Made by a program: the position numbers and the translations under genes. A DNA stretch of 64,000 nucleotides. It comes from Paenibacillus_E oryzisoli_A (lineage in GTDB: Bacteria > Bacillota > Bacilli > Paenibacillales > NBRC-103111). Every line of letters starts with the position of its first letter. The stretch's first letter is position 1. The DNA is taken from assembly GCF_050467285.1 (NCBI RefSeq), contig NZ_JBCMUN010000022.1:1-64000 (forward strand), read 5' to 3'. Below are positions 52,393 through 61,695 of this stretch, piece by piece. The notes below the pieces were generated by a model. The model saw nothing but the letters and a program-made list of their open reading frames with translations, ran no database searches and had not been told where the DNA came from.

Positions 52393-52542
52393 TTGAAACG
52401 AACTTCTAGAATTGTTGTCAGAGGTCAATCGGCAAAAGATATGATTAATGAAATAAACGATCCCAAAATAAGTAAAGAACATTTGGAATTATTCCGTAAA
52501 GCTCTTGAAGTTAACCGTAAAATTAAGAAAAATGAGAAATAA
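52393..52542 (+). CDS. Second antitoxin-like paralogue, 49 aa, TTG start
   Basis: TTG at 52393 with GGAAGGTGA 6 nt upstream; an ATG 9 nt earlier is in a frame that closes after 7 codons. The protein (RIVVRGQSAKDMINEINDPK, ISKEHLELFRKALEVNRKIK) aligns along its length with the 56-aa gene at 51843. It has no toxin gene of its own. It may be the result of tandem duplication, now kept as an orphan antitoxin. Confidence 0.75.
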   Translation: MKRTSRIVVRGQSAKDMINEINDPKISKEHLELFRKALEVNRKIKKNEK

Positions 52543-52544
52543 TA

Positions 52545-52592
52545 AAAAAAAGGACAAATCAGAACCTTCGTTCGATTGTCCTTTTTCTTTTT
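52545..52592. terminator. Bidirectional terminator
   Basis: AAAAAGGACAA...TTGTCCTTTTT with T-rich flanks on both strands. Between the antitoxin paralogue and the convergent permease gene. Confidence 0.8.
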
Positions 52593-52605
52593 AACTTTCT
52601 TCTCC

Positions 52606-53502
52606 CTAACTCTCCTTCTTCATCTCCGACTCATGCCAGGAGCTAAGCAGCCATTTCGCAAAGGCATTTACGAGCAGGAAGAAGATGATGCCGAGCGCCG
52701 AGGCGGATAAGCCGCAGGCGAACAGGTACGGCGTTTTGAGGCGAGCTGCTGCGTAGGTGATCGCGTAGCCGAGTCCGCCTTGGCCGCCGCCGATGCCGGC
52801 GATGTATTCGCCCACGATCGCGCCGACAACGGAGAGCGTGCAGGAGATTTTGAGGCCGGCGACGATGTAAGGCAGGGCTGCGGGAATGCGCAGCTTGAGC
52901 ATCGTCTGGAAGCCGCTCGCATTGTAGAGGTAGAACAGGTTGCTCATGTTCTGATCCGTGGAGTTAAGCCCGATCAAGGTGTTGGATAACATCGGGAAGA
53001 AGCCGATCAGGAACGTAATAATGACAATGGCGTTCATGCCTGCATCGAACCAGATCACGATAAGCGGAGCGACAGCAACGATCGGGATGGTTTGTAAAAT
53101 GATGGCGTACGGATAGACGGCTTTCTCGATCCATTTGGAGCTGGCGAGCAAGACCGCGCCGGCAATGCCGAGGAAGATGCTGAGCACGAAGCCCAGCACA
53201 GCTTCAAAGGTGGTCGTCCGCACCGACACCCAGAGCCCGGCTCTATTTTCATAAGCGGCTTTCACGATGTCGGATGGCTTGGGAACGAGGTACGCCGGTG
53301 CATGGGTCAACGCACACAACAATTCCCAGCCGCCGATAAACACGATAAATGCGACCAATGGCGGCACAAGCTGTCTCAAGAGCAGAAGGAATCGAAGGCC
53401 AGGCGAGACCCCATCCTCCATGCGCTTGGTCCAGGCCACACGCTCGCGTGCAGGAAAGATTTCATCAGGTAGCATTTGCAAGTAATTAGAGTCAACAGCC
53501 AT
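52606..53502 (-). CDS. ABC permease, SsuC/TauC/ThiX type
   Basis: 298 aa with about six hydrophobic segments (LVPPLVAFIVFIGGWELLCA; AVLGFVLSIFLGIAGAVLLA). The BPD_transp signature GFQTMLKLRIPAALPYIVAG occurs before VVGAIVGEYIAGIGGGQGGL, normal for the nitrate/taurine/thiamine-precursor class. Single permease gene in the cluster, expected to form a homodimer with the ATPase and NMT1-type binding protein encoded upstream. Last gene of the cluster on the minus strand. Confidence 0.92.
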   Translation of the reverse strand: MAVDSNYLQMLPDEIFPARERVAWTKRMEDGVSPGLRFLLLLRQLVPPLVAFIVFIGGWELLCALTHAPAYLVPKPSDIVKAAYENRAGLWVSVRTTTFEAVLGFVLSIFLGIAGAVLLASSKWIEKAVYPYAIILQTIPIVAVAPLIVIWFDAGMNAIVIITFLIGFFPMLSNTLIGLNSTDQNMSNLFYLYNASGFQTMLKLRIPAALPYIVAGLKISCTLSVVGAIVGEYIAGIGGGQGGLGYAITYAAARLKTPYLFACGLSASALGIIFFLLVNAFAKWLLSSWHESEMKKES

Positions 53503-53522
53503 AGCACTTGTCTCCCTTCGCT

Positions 53523-54860
53523 TTACATTTCACATATAATTTTGCCCGGATTCAGCAGACCTCTCGGGTCGTTCACCCGCTTCTTGCGTTCCATACTGCC
53601 GACTTCGCCGCGCCCGCCCTGATCGAGGACCCACGTATGCGGGTCGAAAATGCGGACACCGATGGATTCGCAAAATCCGATGATCTCGTACAGTCGTTCC
53701 TCTGTCGTAAACTTCACGACTGGCAACGCCGTCGGCGTCACCGTACCACCGCTGCGCACCCATTCAACATGCAGAAACAGTTCATCGCCGTACTCCGCTT
53801 TCAGCAGTGCGATCTGCTCCAGGTATCGATCAATCTGGAAGCCCGCCTGCAAATAGGTCATCGTCTCATCGGTTTTCATCGCCCACAGTGTCGTATGGTT
53901 CCAGGTGAAGTCGGAGACACCGATCGTTTTGCGGTAATTTTTTGCTCCTATTATATGGGCGAGATGACCGCCGAACGCTTGCGCATGTTCTTCCACCAAA
54001 GCGAGTGTTTCCTCAGCAAATTCCAGCATGACCGCCGCCTGTCCCTCCTGTATCACTTTGGCAAAAGGGATGAAGTACGAAGGGATCGGCCATTCCATCG
54101 GCGCAACCAATCTTTTTGGAATGCGCTCATCTCGGGCCAGCACTTCGCCGAAGCGCATCGAGAGCTCGAAGGTCGGAAACTGGGCAATCGCCTGCGTCCA
54201 TTCGGTGCGCGGGGCCAGCGGAATCGTTACTTCGGTCAAAATCCCCGTCGTGCCGTAATTATGAATGTAGTTGAACAACTCATCGCCTTGAACCACGAGG
54301 CGCTGCGGCTCCTCCTCCATCGTATAGATGACGGCCTCCAGCACGTTGCCATCCCACAGATTGCCGTAGGTGATCGACCCGATCCCGCCGGACCCGCCGC
54401 TGACGAAGCCGCCGACCGTCGCTTTCACATACGTACTGGGGTATATGCACAGCTCCTGCCCGACTTCGCGTGCTTTTTTGTCGATGATGCCGAGCTTGAC
54501 GCCGCATTGCAAGCGGGCATAACCGGGGCCAATTTCAAGAATCTCATCCATCCGGCTGAGATCCATCAGGATGCCGCCCTGCAGCGGAACGGCTTGCCCA
54601 TAATTGCCGGTTCCGGCACCGCGCACGGTCACCGGAATGCGGTGAGCGTAACCGAAGGCCAACACTTCGGCCACTTCCGCTTCCGTTCTTGGCAGAACGA
54701 CCGCGTCAGCAGCCTTCACCCCTTGCAGCAATCGGTTCAGCACCGGTGAGTACCAGTAATAATCTTTGGACAGCTTTTCCCTTATATCGGAATCGATTGC
54801 GACGATGTCTGAACCAAACTGGTCTTCGATTTCATGCAGCCAAGTCGTTTGTGTGGACAT
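53523..54860 (-). CDS. FAD-linked oxidase (PCMH-type, GlcD-like)
   Basis: 445 aa, GGGAGG 10 nt before the ATG. FAD-binding type 4 (PCMH) domain: IPVTVRGAGTGNYGQAVPLQ, SGGSGGIGSITYGNLWDGNV, and the C-terminal end RGLLNPGKIICEM typical of D-2-hydroxyacid and related dehydrogenases. It lies between permease and ATPase genes of an uptake system, which suggests it oxidises the imported compound or a breakdown product. Substrate unknown. Confidence 0.9.
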   Translation of the reverse strand: MSTQTTWLHEIEDQFGSDIVAIDSDIREKLSKDYYWYSPVLNRLLQGVKAADAVVLPRTEAEVAEVLAFGYAHRIPVTVRGAGTGNYGQAVPLQGGILMDLSRMDEILEIGPGYARLQCGVKLGIIDKKAREVGQELCIYPSTYVKATVGGFVSGGSGGIGSITYGNLWDGNVLEAVIYTMEEEPQRLVVQGDELFNYIHNYGTTGILTEVTIPLAPRTEWTQAIAQFPTFELSMRFGEVLARDERIPKRLVAPMEWPIPSYFIPFAKVIQEGQAAVMLEFAEETLALVEEHAQAFGGHLAHIIGAKNYRKTIGVSDFTWNHTTLWAMKTDETMTYLQAGFQIDRYLEQIALLKAEYGDELFLHVEWVRSGGTVTPTALPVVKFTTEERLYEIIGFCESIGVRIFDPHTWVLDQGGRGEVGSMERKKRVNDPRGLLNPGKIICEM

Positions 54861-54879
54861 TGCAGGCTCACCTCCCTTT

Positions 54880-55683
54880 TTAATGCACTAAGGCGTCGTT
54901 CACTTCACGCACCAAATCGTTGAATTGCAGCGTCGTCCGGAATGTCTCATCCCGTGGGAACGGCACGGGAATTTCTACTCTGGCGGCGATTTTGCCGGGG
55001 CGAGGGGTCATGACCATGACGCTGGTTGATAAAAACACAGATTCAAACACGTTGTGCGTGATAAACAGTACGGTCATCGATTTGTCCTGCTGCCAGATGT
55101 TCAACAGCTCCAATTGCAACGTTTGGCGAGTAATTTCGTCGAGGGCGCCGAACGGCTCATCCATCAGCAGCAGCTTCGGCCGGGAAATCAGGGCGCGCGC
55201 AATCGACACGCGCATCTTCATGCCGCCGGAAAGCTCCCGGGGCAGCACTTTCATGTAATCTTTCAGCCCGACAAGCTCGAGTACGCGCTGCGCTTCGGCT
55301 TGCTGGGTTTTCTTATCGACGCCTCGCAGCTCGAGCGGAAGTTTGACGTTCGATTCTACCGTCGACCACGGCAGCAAGGTATGGTCCTGAAACACAAACG
55401 CAATGTCGCTCTGCTTGCGCGCTTCCTTCGGCGTCGTGCCGAAGACGTCCAGCGTGCCTTTACTCGGCTTGGAGAGACCGGTCATGATTTTAAAAATCGT
55501 CGATTTCCCGCAGCCTGAAGGGCCTACGAAGCAAAGAAACTCACCTTCCTGAATGATCAAATTCACATCCTGCAAGGCGATCGTGCCGTTCGGATACGTT
55601 TTCGAAAGATTCGCCAAGCTGACAAAGGTTGAAGGTGTTGCAATCGGGCTGGACGCAGCAAGCAATGGGGCATTCTTCGCCAT
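54880..55683 (-). CDS. ABC ATPase, SsuB/TauB type
   Basis: 267 aa from the ATG at 55683, where GGAG is 9 nt upstream; three codons earlier is an ATG too close to the site. Walker A FVGPSGCGKST, signature LPRELSGGMKMRVSIARALI, Walker B LLLMDEPFGALDEITRQTL. The Q-loop FQDHTLLPWSTVESNVKLPL is the usual form for nitrate/sulfonate/taurine importers. N-terminal 30 residues are an unusual Ala/Ser-rich extension. Confidence 0.92.
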   Translation of the reverse strand: MAKNAPLLAASSPIATPSTFVSLANLSKTYPNGTIALQDVNLIIQEGEFLCFVGPSGCGKSTIFKIMTGLSKPSKGTLDVFGTTPKEARKQSDIAFVFQDHTLLPWSTVESNVKLPLELRGVDKKTQQAEAQRVLELVGLKDYMKVLPRELSGGMKMRVSIARALISRPKLLLMDEPFGALDEITRQTLQLELLNIWQQDKSMTVLFITHNVFESVFLSTSVMVMTPRPGKIAARVEIPVPFPRDETFRTTLQFNDLVREVNDALVH

Positions 55684-55739
55684 GTTCGTCATCTCCTAAA
55701 TAATCTGCTATATTCGAACCATGCGCACTTCGTGGGCGT

Positions 55740-57128
55740 TCACCCTTTCACGGCGGCTTGCTTGCTAAAAGAAACTTGCTCCGCTGATGCTTGCCAATAT
55801 TGCGCCAGCGCTTCATGCCGCCATTCAGCTTTGCTTCCCGGCGTACGCACGAACCGGCCTTGGTTGTACACCCATCTCCGATCGGGTAGTAGGGTGAACA
55901 GCTCTTCTACTGTCGTGCCGTCCAAAATAACGAAGCTGGCGGGAATACCCTCTTGTATGCCGTACTGCGGCAAGTCAAGCACCTTCGCAGGCGCCTCCGT
56001 AATCATGCGTAGCAGCGTGCGAAGATCGCCAGGTCTGCCCATATGCGCCGCATAGGAGCCGATCAAGGCAATTTGCAGCAAATCCCCCCGCCCGAAAGGA
56101 TGGAAAGGATCGTGAATATTGTCCGAAGCGATGGCAATCGGAATGCCCGCTTCCCAGATTTGCTTGAGACGCGTCACACCGCGCCGCACCGGAAACGAAT
56201 CGTGTCTGCCTTGCAAATACAGATTCACAGCCGGCAAAGATACCGCTTTGAGCTTCGCTTCGGCCATACTATCGATAATTGCCATAGCATCCTCGTCAGT
56301 CATCGAAGCGAGCGCACACAAGTGATCGACGGCAACTCGGCCCTGGTAGCCGGATTGGATCGTTCGCTGCGCCACGTAGAGCGCTGTCTTCATCGCCGGA
56401 TTGTCGGTCTCGTCACAGTGGAGATCGATCGGTACGTCGTATTTTTCAGCTAAGTTAAACATATAATCAATATCCGCCTGCGGGGTCTCCGACAAATGCG
56501 GTGCGCCGCCAATCCCATCCACACCCATGCGGAGCGCTTCGTGGATCGCCTCTGTGTCCAGCGACATAAAGTTGAACGGACACATCGGAAACAGCTGTAA
56601 GTTGATGAAAGGCGCCAGCGCTTCTTTGGCCTCAAGTGCCGCTTCCACCGTACGGATCGCAACATCTCGCGAGTGCCTCAAGTTGAAATCGAGATGCGTG
56701 CGGATGTGCGTCGTGCCAAAGGACAGCGCTTGAAGCGCCGAGCGCATGATGCGGGCCTTGATCTCCTCCTTGGAGAAAGTCGGAGCCGCCTGCGAATAGT
56801 TGCGAACGGCTTCTTCGAGTGTGCCGCTTTGGTTTTCCACCGTGGTCAAGGAAAACGATTTATCCAGATGCATATGCGCGTCGACCAAACCGGGGAGCAT
56901 GATGCGCCCCTCCAGATCGATCGTCGGCACCACATCGTTCGCACCATGCGACTCAGGCGTCCACGCTTCCAGTTTGATACCCCTTGGCAGGCCGGCTGCA
57001 TCGGCTTCCTGCTGTTCGATAAGCGTCCACTCCCCATCCCGAATGGAGAGACGATAAAATTTCTCTTCATTATATAAGGGCAATCGGACGTTACAGAAAT
57101 TGATGTTGCTCGAAGTTACAGAAGCCAA
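55740..57128 (-). CDS. Amidohydrolase, cytosine deaminase-like (CodA family)
   Basis: About 462 aa; a TTG at 57128 is 8 nt after GGAGG and is preferred over a GTG inside that site. Metal site: GLVDAHMHLDKSF (HxH), DLHCDETDNPAMKT (His and Glu), VAVDHLCALASM and IASDNIHDPFHPFGRGDLLQ (Asp). The fragment HLDFNLRHSRDVAIRTVEAA is typical of cytosine/isoguanine deaminases rather than hydantoinases. It would deaminate or open a pyrimidine- or pterin-like ring taken up by the adjacent transporter. Confidence 0.88.
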   Translation of the reverse strand: MASVTSSNINFCNVRLPLYNEEKFYRLSIRDGEWTLIEQQEADAAGLPRGIKLEAWTPESHGANDVVPTIDLEGRIMLPGLVDAHMHLDKSFSLTTVENQSGTLEEAVRNYSQAAPTFSKEEIKARIMRSALQALSFGTTHIRTHLDFNLRHSRDVAIRTVEAALEAKEALAPFINLQLFPMCPFNFMSLDTEAIHEALRMGVDGIGGAPHLSETPQADIDYMFNLAEKYDVPIDLHCDETDNPAMKTALYVAQRTIQSGYQGRVAVDHLCALASMTDEDAMAIIDSMAEAKLKAVSLPAVNLYLQGRHDSFPVRRGVTRLKQIWEAGIPIAIASDNIHDPFHPFGRGDLLQIALIGSYAAHMGRPGDLRTLLRMITEAPAKVLDLPQYGIQEGIPASFVILDGTTVEELFTLLPDRRWVYNQGRFVRTPGSKAEWRHEALAQYWQASAEQVSFSKQAAVKG

Positions 57129-57171
57129 TGCCGCCACCTCCCAAGTGGTAAAATATCGTAATTTTCAGTCT

Positions 57172-58257
57172 TTATTTTGTAGGCAAAAACTGTGTTGTGA
57201 ACACTTTGTCGATCGGCTCTGCCGTTTTCAGGACGCCAACGTCGACCAGCTGCTTTTGCACTTCTTCCCAACGTTCTTTCGTCATGATGCCGGTGCCTTT
57301 GGTTACAGCGTCACCGCCGAAAACGAAGTCCATTTCTTTCGTAGAGCTGTATTTCATCATATCCAGTCCCATATCAGGGTTCTTTTGTTGAATTGCCGGG
57401 TTAATTTCTTCAGCATGATCTTTGTAGTAATCCCACCCCTTCACGGTCGCTTCCACGAACGCTTTGACTTGATCCGGGTGTTCTTGAATCATTTTCTCGG
57501 TCGTGAAGTAGACGCCGGCGTAAATGTTGTAACCCGAATCCGCGTTCAGGAGGACGCCGTACTCGACTTTTTGCTGATCCAATGTGAACGGCTCGGAAGT
57601 GACGTAGCCTTGGGTCAATGACGACTTGTCATTCACGAAGTTGACCAGTTGACCTGTGTATTTGAGCTCCTGTGCATCGTCGAGCTTGTATTTTTTCTTC
57701 ATAAACTGCCAGAAGCTTGCGGTGGAGGCGACATAAACTTTTTTGCCGTGGAGGTCGGAGAAGTCCTTGATGCCGGATTCCTTATGGTAGATGAGCGCTT
57801 GCGGGCTCTTCTGCATCGACGTCGCGATCGCTACGATCGGAATGCCTTCCTGTCTCGCCACCAAAATGTCATCGCCGTTCGCCATCCCGAACTGCGCTTT
57901 GCCCGACGCCACGATCTGTGTGGCGGATACTTGCGGGCCGCCCGGCATGAGCGTCATGTCGAAGCCTGCATCTTTGTAAAAGCCTTTGGCCAGCGCCGCA
58001 AAGTTGCCGCCGTGCTCCGGTTCGGCGAACCAGTTCAGCACCGTCGTCACGGGAACCGGCGTCTTCGCTGCCGGAGCCGTCGAAGCTGTCGGAGAAGCCC
58101 CTGCTGCCGCAGACGGTGCTGCCGCCGATGGCGCCGGCGAAGAGGAAGTCGTGGAGCTGCCGCAGGCTGCCAAAAGCCCTGAAATCATAAGCACACTGAG
58201 AGAGACAACTGCCGGGCGTTTCACGCCAAATGCTTGGGAACCTTGGAATCGTTTCAT
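57172..58257 (-). CDS. NMT1/THI5-like substrate-binding lipoprotein
   Basis: 361 aa. Lipobox SGLLAACGSST, Ser/Ala/Pro linker, then the SsuA/ThiY fold: VLNWFAEPEHGGNFAALAKG, FYKDAGFDMTLMPGGPQVSA. The first motif (LNWFAEPEH/GGNFAA) is similar to those of pyrimidine-precursor binders. It is the binding partner of the ATPase and permease further down. GGAGGGGAAG precedes the ATG. Confidence 0.92.
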   Translation of the reverse strand: MKRFQGSQAFGVKRPAVVSLSVLMISGLLAACGSSTTSSSPAPSAAAPSAAAGASPTASTAPAAKTPVPVTTVLNWFAEPEHGGNFAALAKGFYKDAGFDMTLMPGGPQVSATQIVASGKAQFGMANGDDILVARQEGIPIVAIATSMQKSPQALIYHKESGIKDFSDLHGKKVYVASTASFWQFMKKKYKLDDAQELKYTGQLVNFVNDKSSLTQGYVTSEPFTLDQQKVEYGVLLNADSGYNIYAGVYFTTEKMIQEHPDQVKAFVEATVKGWDYYKDHAEEINPAIQQKNPDMGLDMMKYSSTKEMDFVFGGDAVTKGTGIMTKERWEEVQKQLVDVGVLKTAEPIDKVFTTQFLPTK

Positions 58258-58481
58258 CTTAAACTTCCCCTCCGATTGTGGTTTTCTCTACGATCTTGAA
58301 CATCCTCTATAAGGCCGTTAACCTTGAGTCAAATATACGTTTGCAAACCTGCCATCGTCAACGAAGAGACTGACGTTTTGTATTTCCACACAATAAACGA
58401 TCGTCTTTTTATGGTTTTTCCATGATTGTTCGGTCCCCACTCTTTACAATTTGACCAAAATCCGAATATTACCTACTTCGT

Positions 58482-59477
58482 TTATATCGTACCCACTACG
58501 ACACCAAGCTCACGCAAGTATCTGCGGTACGCAATGGAGAAACGGTCGACCCGGTGATTCAGCTCCACCTGCAAATCCAGCGGCAGCAGCTCCGGCTTCT
58601 GCGTCTCAATGACCTTGGCATCCTGATCAAACACAATATCCTGAAAATGTTTGAAGTTCGCATCGTCCACGTCATAGGCATAATTGCGCGATACGAGCAT
58701 GAACACGACGCACTCCTCTGCCGCAACCGGGAGCACCGTCAGCATGATCCACAGCGCCTGCCCGTTGCTCGGGTCCGCCTTCGTCAGCCGCCCTGAAAGG
58801 GGACGGTATATTTCCTTGCGGTACACATATGTTGTGCCGTCCTTTTTATCGGAGCCGGAGTGTGCGACAGGCTGGAAAATCGGAATATTTTCAATATAAA
58901 TACGGTTTTCCTCCTTGATCACCTGATAATCCGGCAGTTCCGCATAGTCGGGATGCCCCAGCAAATCCTGATGCACGAACATAAGGTGGGCAAAATCGGT
59001 AAAGTTCTCGATCACGCGCGTCCCCGCTGCCTGCACCTTGTACGGTCCGCATGGAATCGGGTGATACTCCGGGTTCGCGAACTCCTCAAAATGCGGAATC
59101 GGCCCGCTCGGCTCCCCAAGGCACACCCAGATAAAGCCGTATTTCTCCTCGCAGGCGTATGTCACGGCTTTGGCCCTTGGCGGGATGCGCTCCCCTTGTG
59201 GCTGTGCAGGAATACAAACGCATTGGCCGGAGGATTCGTACTGCCAGCCATGATACGGACACACAAGAATATCGTTCTTCACCCAGCCTCGGGACAGCAT
59301 CGCCCCACGATGTATGCAAAGGTCCTGCAGGGCATGGACGCCCCTGCTGCTCCGATAAATCGCCACGCGTTCGCCCAGAATGATGACCCCCGCCGGTTGC
59401 TCCTTCAGCTCTGAAGCCAAATAAACCGCATGCCAATCGTTCTCCAATACAGGATCGTGCAATCTCTCTTGTGCCAT
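58482..59477 (-). CDS. Rieske non-haem iron oxygenase
   Basis: 331 aa from the ATG at 59477 (GGAGG 9 nt upstream). N-terminal Rieske [2Fe-2S] site: LCIHRGAMLSRGWVKNDILV then CPYHGWQYESSG (CxH ... CxxH). The C-terminal domain has ENFTDFAHLMFVHQDLLGHP with the mononuclear-iron ligands (His/His, third Asp further on). Size and order match ring-hydroxylating or N-demethylating oxygenases (vanillate/caffeine demethylase-like). No reductase is encoded nearby. Confidence 0.9.
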   Translation of the reverse strand: MAQERLHDPVLENDWHAVYLASELKEQPAGVIILGERVAIYRSSRGVHALQDLCIHRGAMLSRGWVKNDILVCPYHGWQYESSGQCVCIPAQPQGERIPPRAKAVTYACEEKYGFIWVCLGEPSGPIPHFEEFANPEYHPIPCGPYKVQAAGTRVIENFTDFAHLMFVHQDLLGHPDYAELPDYQVIKEENRIYIENIPIFQPVAHSGSDKKDGTTYVYRKEIYRPLSGRLTKADPSNGQALWIMLTVLPVAAEECVVFMLVSRNYAYDVDDANFKHFQDIVFDQDAKVIETQKPELLPLDLQVELNHRVDRFSIAYRRYLRELGVVVGTI

Positions 59478-59516
59478 CTTCCTCATCCTCCATGAATGAA
59501 AGTTGGTGCTGCTATT

Positions 59517-60920
59517 TTAATCGTGGTTAGCAAAAATCGGATATGCCCCCGCCAGCTTGCTGCGGAGCGCGTCCACACGCATCTGCGCCTGGCGCAAAAC
59601 GTCCTGCTCGTCGATCCACGTGCTCTTGCCGTGTTCCACAACCACTTGCCCGCCAACGATCACAAGATCGACATCGTTGCCGTTTGCATTGTAGACGAGC
59701 GCCGAAGACGCTCGGTGAACAGGGCTGATATGCGCCTTCATCATATCGACAGTCACGAGGTCGGCTTTTTTCCCCGGCTCCAGGGTGCCAAGGTCATGGC
59801 TGCGCCCGACTGCTTTGGCGCCGTTCACCGTCGCCATTCGGAGCACCTCCATCGGCGGCAGCAGCGTCGCGTCCAGCTCATTCACCTTGTGCAGGCATGC
59901 CGTGAATTTGAGCACCTCCAGGTTGTCCTGGCAGTTATTGGAGCCGGGGCCATCCGTGCCCAGAGCGACATTGATGCCCATGCGCAGCATTTCTGGCACA
60001 CGCGCTACGCCCGAAGCGAGGTACATATTCGAGACGGGACAGTGCATGACCGAAGCGCCTTTGTCCCTGATCAACTCCAGTTCACCGTCATCGAGCCAAA
60101 CGCCATGCACAACCTGCGTCTGCTCGCCGAGCAGACCGACATCGTCCAGCAGCTCCAAATTGCGGCGGCCGTAGCGCGCCATCGTATTCTCGATCTGCTC
60201 GCTCGTCTCCGCGACGTGAACGTGCGAGATCAGCCCGCGATCCCGGCTGAATACCGCCGCCTTTTCCAGATAACCCCGCGAGCAGCCGTACAGATTGAGC
60301 GGCCCGAGGGCAATGCGAATGCGTCCCTGCGCAGCGCCCTCCCACTCATCGAGCAGTCGGTCGGTCGCGTCGAAAATCTGTTCCTCCGTTTCACGGAAGC
60401 GAATCTCACCGGCCAAATCCGAGCAGCCCCGGGCCAAATGCCCGCGAATGCCCGAATCGACCATGGCTTGCAGCACGCTGGCGTCATTTTCCGGGAACGT
60501 GTGAATATAATGGTGATCCATGATGTACGTGGCGCCGGACTTCAAATTCTCGATACACCCGATCAGCGCCGCCAGATAAAAATCTTCCGGCTCCATCGCC
60601 AAGCTCATCGGCCAAATAATTTCCCGCAGCCACTGCGCGAGTGGGGAGCGATCCGAAACTCCGCGCATGAACGTCTGGAAAAGGTGCGTATGCCCGTTAA
60701 CGATGCCGGGAATGACGACTTTGCCTGAGACGTCGTAGGCGCTGCCAGCTTCTTGGAGCAACCGTTCTTTCCTAACGCTCCCCGTCCACTCGCCGACTTC
60801 AAGGATCGTGTCGTGCTCGATGTAGACGTAGCCGGGCTTGAAAATCTCTCCTGCGGCATTCATGGTCAGAACCGTGCCGTTGTAAATGAGTTTAGTGGAT
60901 ATGGGGATCACCTCTTTCAC
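59517..60920 (-). CDS. TRZ/ATZ-family amidohydrolase
   Basis: 467 aa when started at GTG 60920, which has no ribosome site; a GAGGTG site sits inside the first codons, so the real start could be a rare ATA/ATC codon or further downstream. Metal site: VNGHTHLFQTFMRG, SHVHVAETSEQIENT, HGVWLDDGELELI and LGTDGPGSNNCQDNLEVLKF. This set belongs to the guanine deaminase / 8-oxoguanine deaminase / hydroxyatrazine hydrolase group. It probably removes an amino group from an N-heterocycle. First gene of the cluster, divergent from the Lrp regulator. Confidence 0.88.
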   Translation of the reverse strand: MKEVIPISTKLIYNGTVLTMNAAGEIFKPGYVYIEHDTILEVGEWTGSVRKERLLQEAGSAYDVSGKVVIPGIVNGHTHLFQTFMRGVSDRSPLAQWLREIIWPMSLAMEPEDFYLAALIGCIENLKSGATYIMDHHYIHTFPENDASVLQAMVDSGIRGHLARGCSDLAGEIRFRETEEQIFDATDRLLDEWEGAAQGRIRIALGPLNLYGCSRGYLEKAAVFSRDRGLISHVHVAETSEQIENTMARYGRRNLELLDDVGLLGEQTQVVHGVWLDDGELELIRDKGASVMHCPVSNMYLASGVARVPEMLRMGINVALGTDGPGSNNCQDNLEVLKFTACLHKVNELDATLLPPMEVLRMATVNGAKAVGRSHDLGTLEPGKKADLVTVDMMKAHISPVHRASSALVYNANGNDVDLVIVGGQVVVEHGKSTWIDEQDVLRQAQMRVDALRSKLAGAYPIFANHD

Positions 60921-61142
60921 GTAATATAAACTAACAAAAAATTGGTTTTCAAATATTATGTCATGTAACTTAACACGATTATAAATTCATGGTCAACAGG
61001 ACGTCAATACATTCGTTAATATATTTTTTGATAATAATTACGTTTCATTCGCTTTATACCTATGTTATATTAACAATATATCAAATAAAGAACATGAACG
61101 ATTACGTTTTCGATCATCACGTCGACATAAGGAGTGATATTT

Positions 61143-61604
61143 ATGTTAGATTTACACAATCTCGATCCGATCGATCAAGAGATCATCAAACTACTCCATG
61201 AGAACAGCCGCATCTCCTATGCGAGAATCGGTGAAATGCTGAACCTTTCACGGGTTGCGATACAGAAGCGCGTTGAAAACCTCATCGAGGACGGCATTAT
61301 CGAAAATTTCACAATTCGGTTGAATGCGACGAAGCTGGGCAAGGTGGTGAGCGCTTTTTTCGAAGTGGAAGTCGAGCCTCGCCATGCGGAGGCCGTCGGG
61401 AACGCGCTCGCCGAAGACCCGAATGTGGTCAGCATTTATCAGATGACCGGCATGAGTTCACTGCATATGCACGCCCTGCTGCGCGACGAGGCTGAATTGG
61501 AGCAATTTTTGTATCAGAACATTTACAAGTTGGATGGCGTTGTGCGTGTAAATACGCAGATGGTCATCAAGCGATTTAAGCAGGGGACGGGGTTGGAGTT
61601 GTAG
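61143..61604 (+). CDS. Lrp/AsnC-family regulator
   Basis: 153 aa from the ATG at 61143 (AAGGAGTG upstream). N-terminal helix-turn-helix (LDPIDQEIIKLLHENSRISY, ARIGEMLNLSRVAIQKRVEN) and C-terminal RAM ligand-binding domain (VVSIYQMTGMSSLHMHALLR). Divergent from the amidohydrolase gene, with a ~220-nt AT-rich spacer that should hold its operators. It is the likely local regulator of the catabolic cluster. Confidence 0.9.
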   Translation: MLDLHNLDPIDQEIIKLLHENSRISYARIGEMLNLSRVAIQKRVENLIEDGIIENFTIRLNATKLGKVVSAFFEVEVEPRHAEAVGNALAEDPNVVSIYQMTGMSSLHMHALLRDEAELEQFLYQNIYKLDGVVRVNTQMVIKRFKQGTGLEL

Positions 61605-61695
61605 AGGGAGGGACTCCACTTTTGGCACATTCCTTCCACTTTTTATACATAAAAAAATAGCAGCTTGCAGATTCTCTTGTACAAAAAATTTGAGT

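Noticed and set aside
53508..54749. 413-codon plus-strand frame over the FAD oxidase
   Set aside because: Antisense shadow of a GC-rich gene; no start signal and no recognisable domain.
59496..60728. 410-codon plus-strand frame over the TRZ/ATZ amidohydrolase
   Set aside because: Antisense shadow with Arg/His-rich composition, a usual sign of reverse reading of a GC-rich gene.
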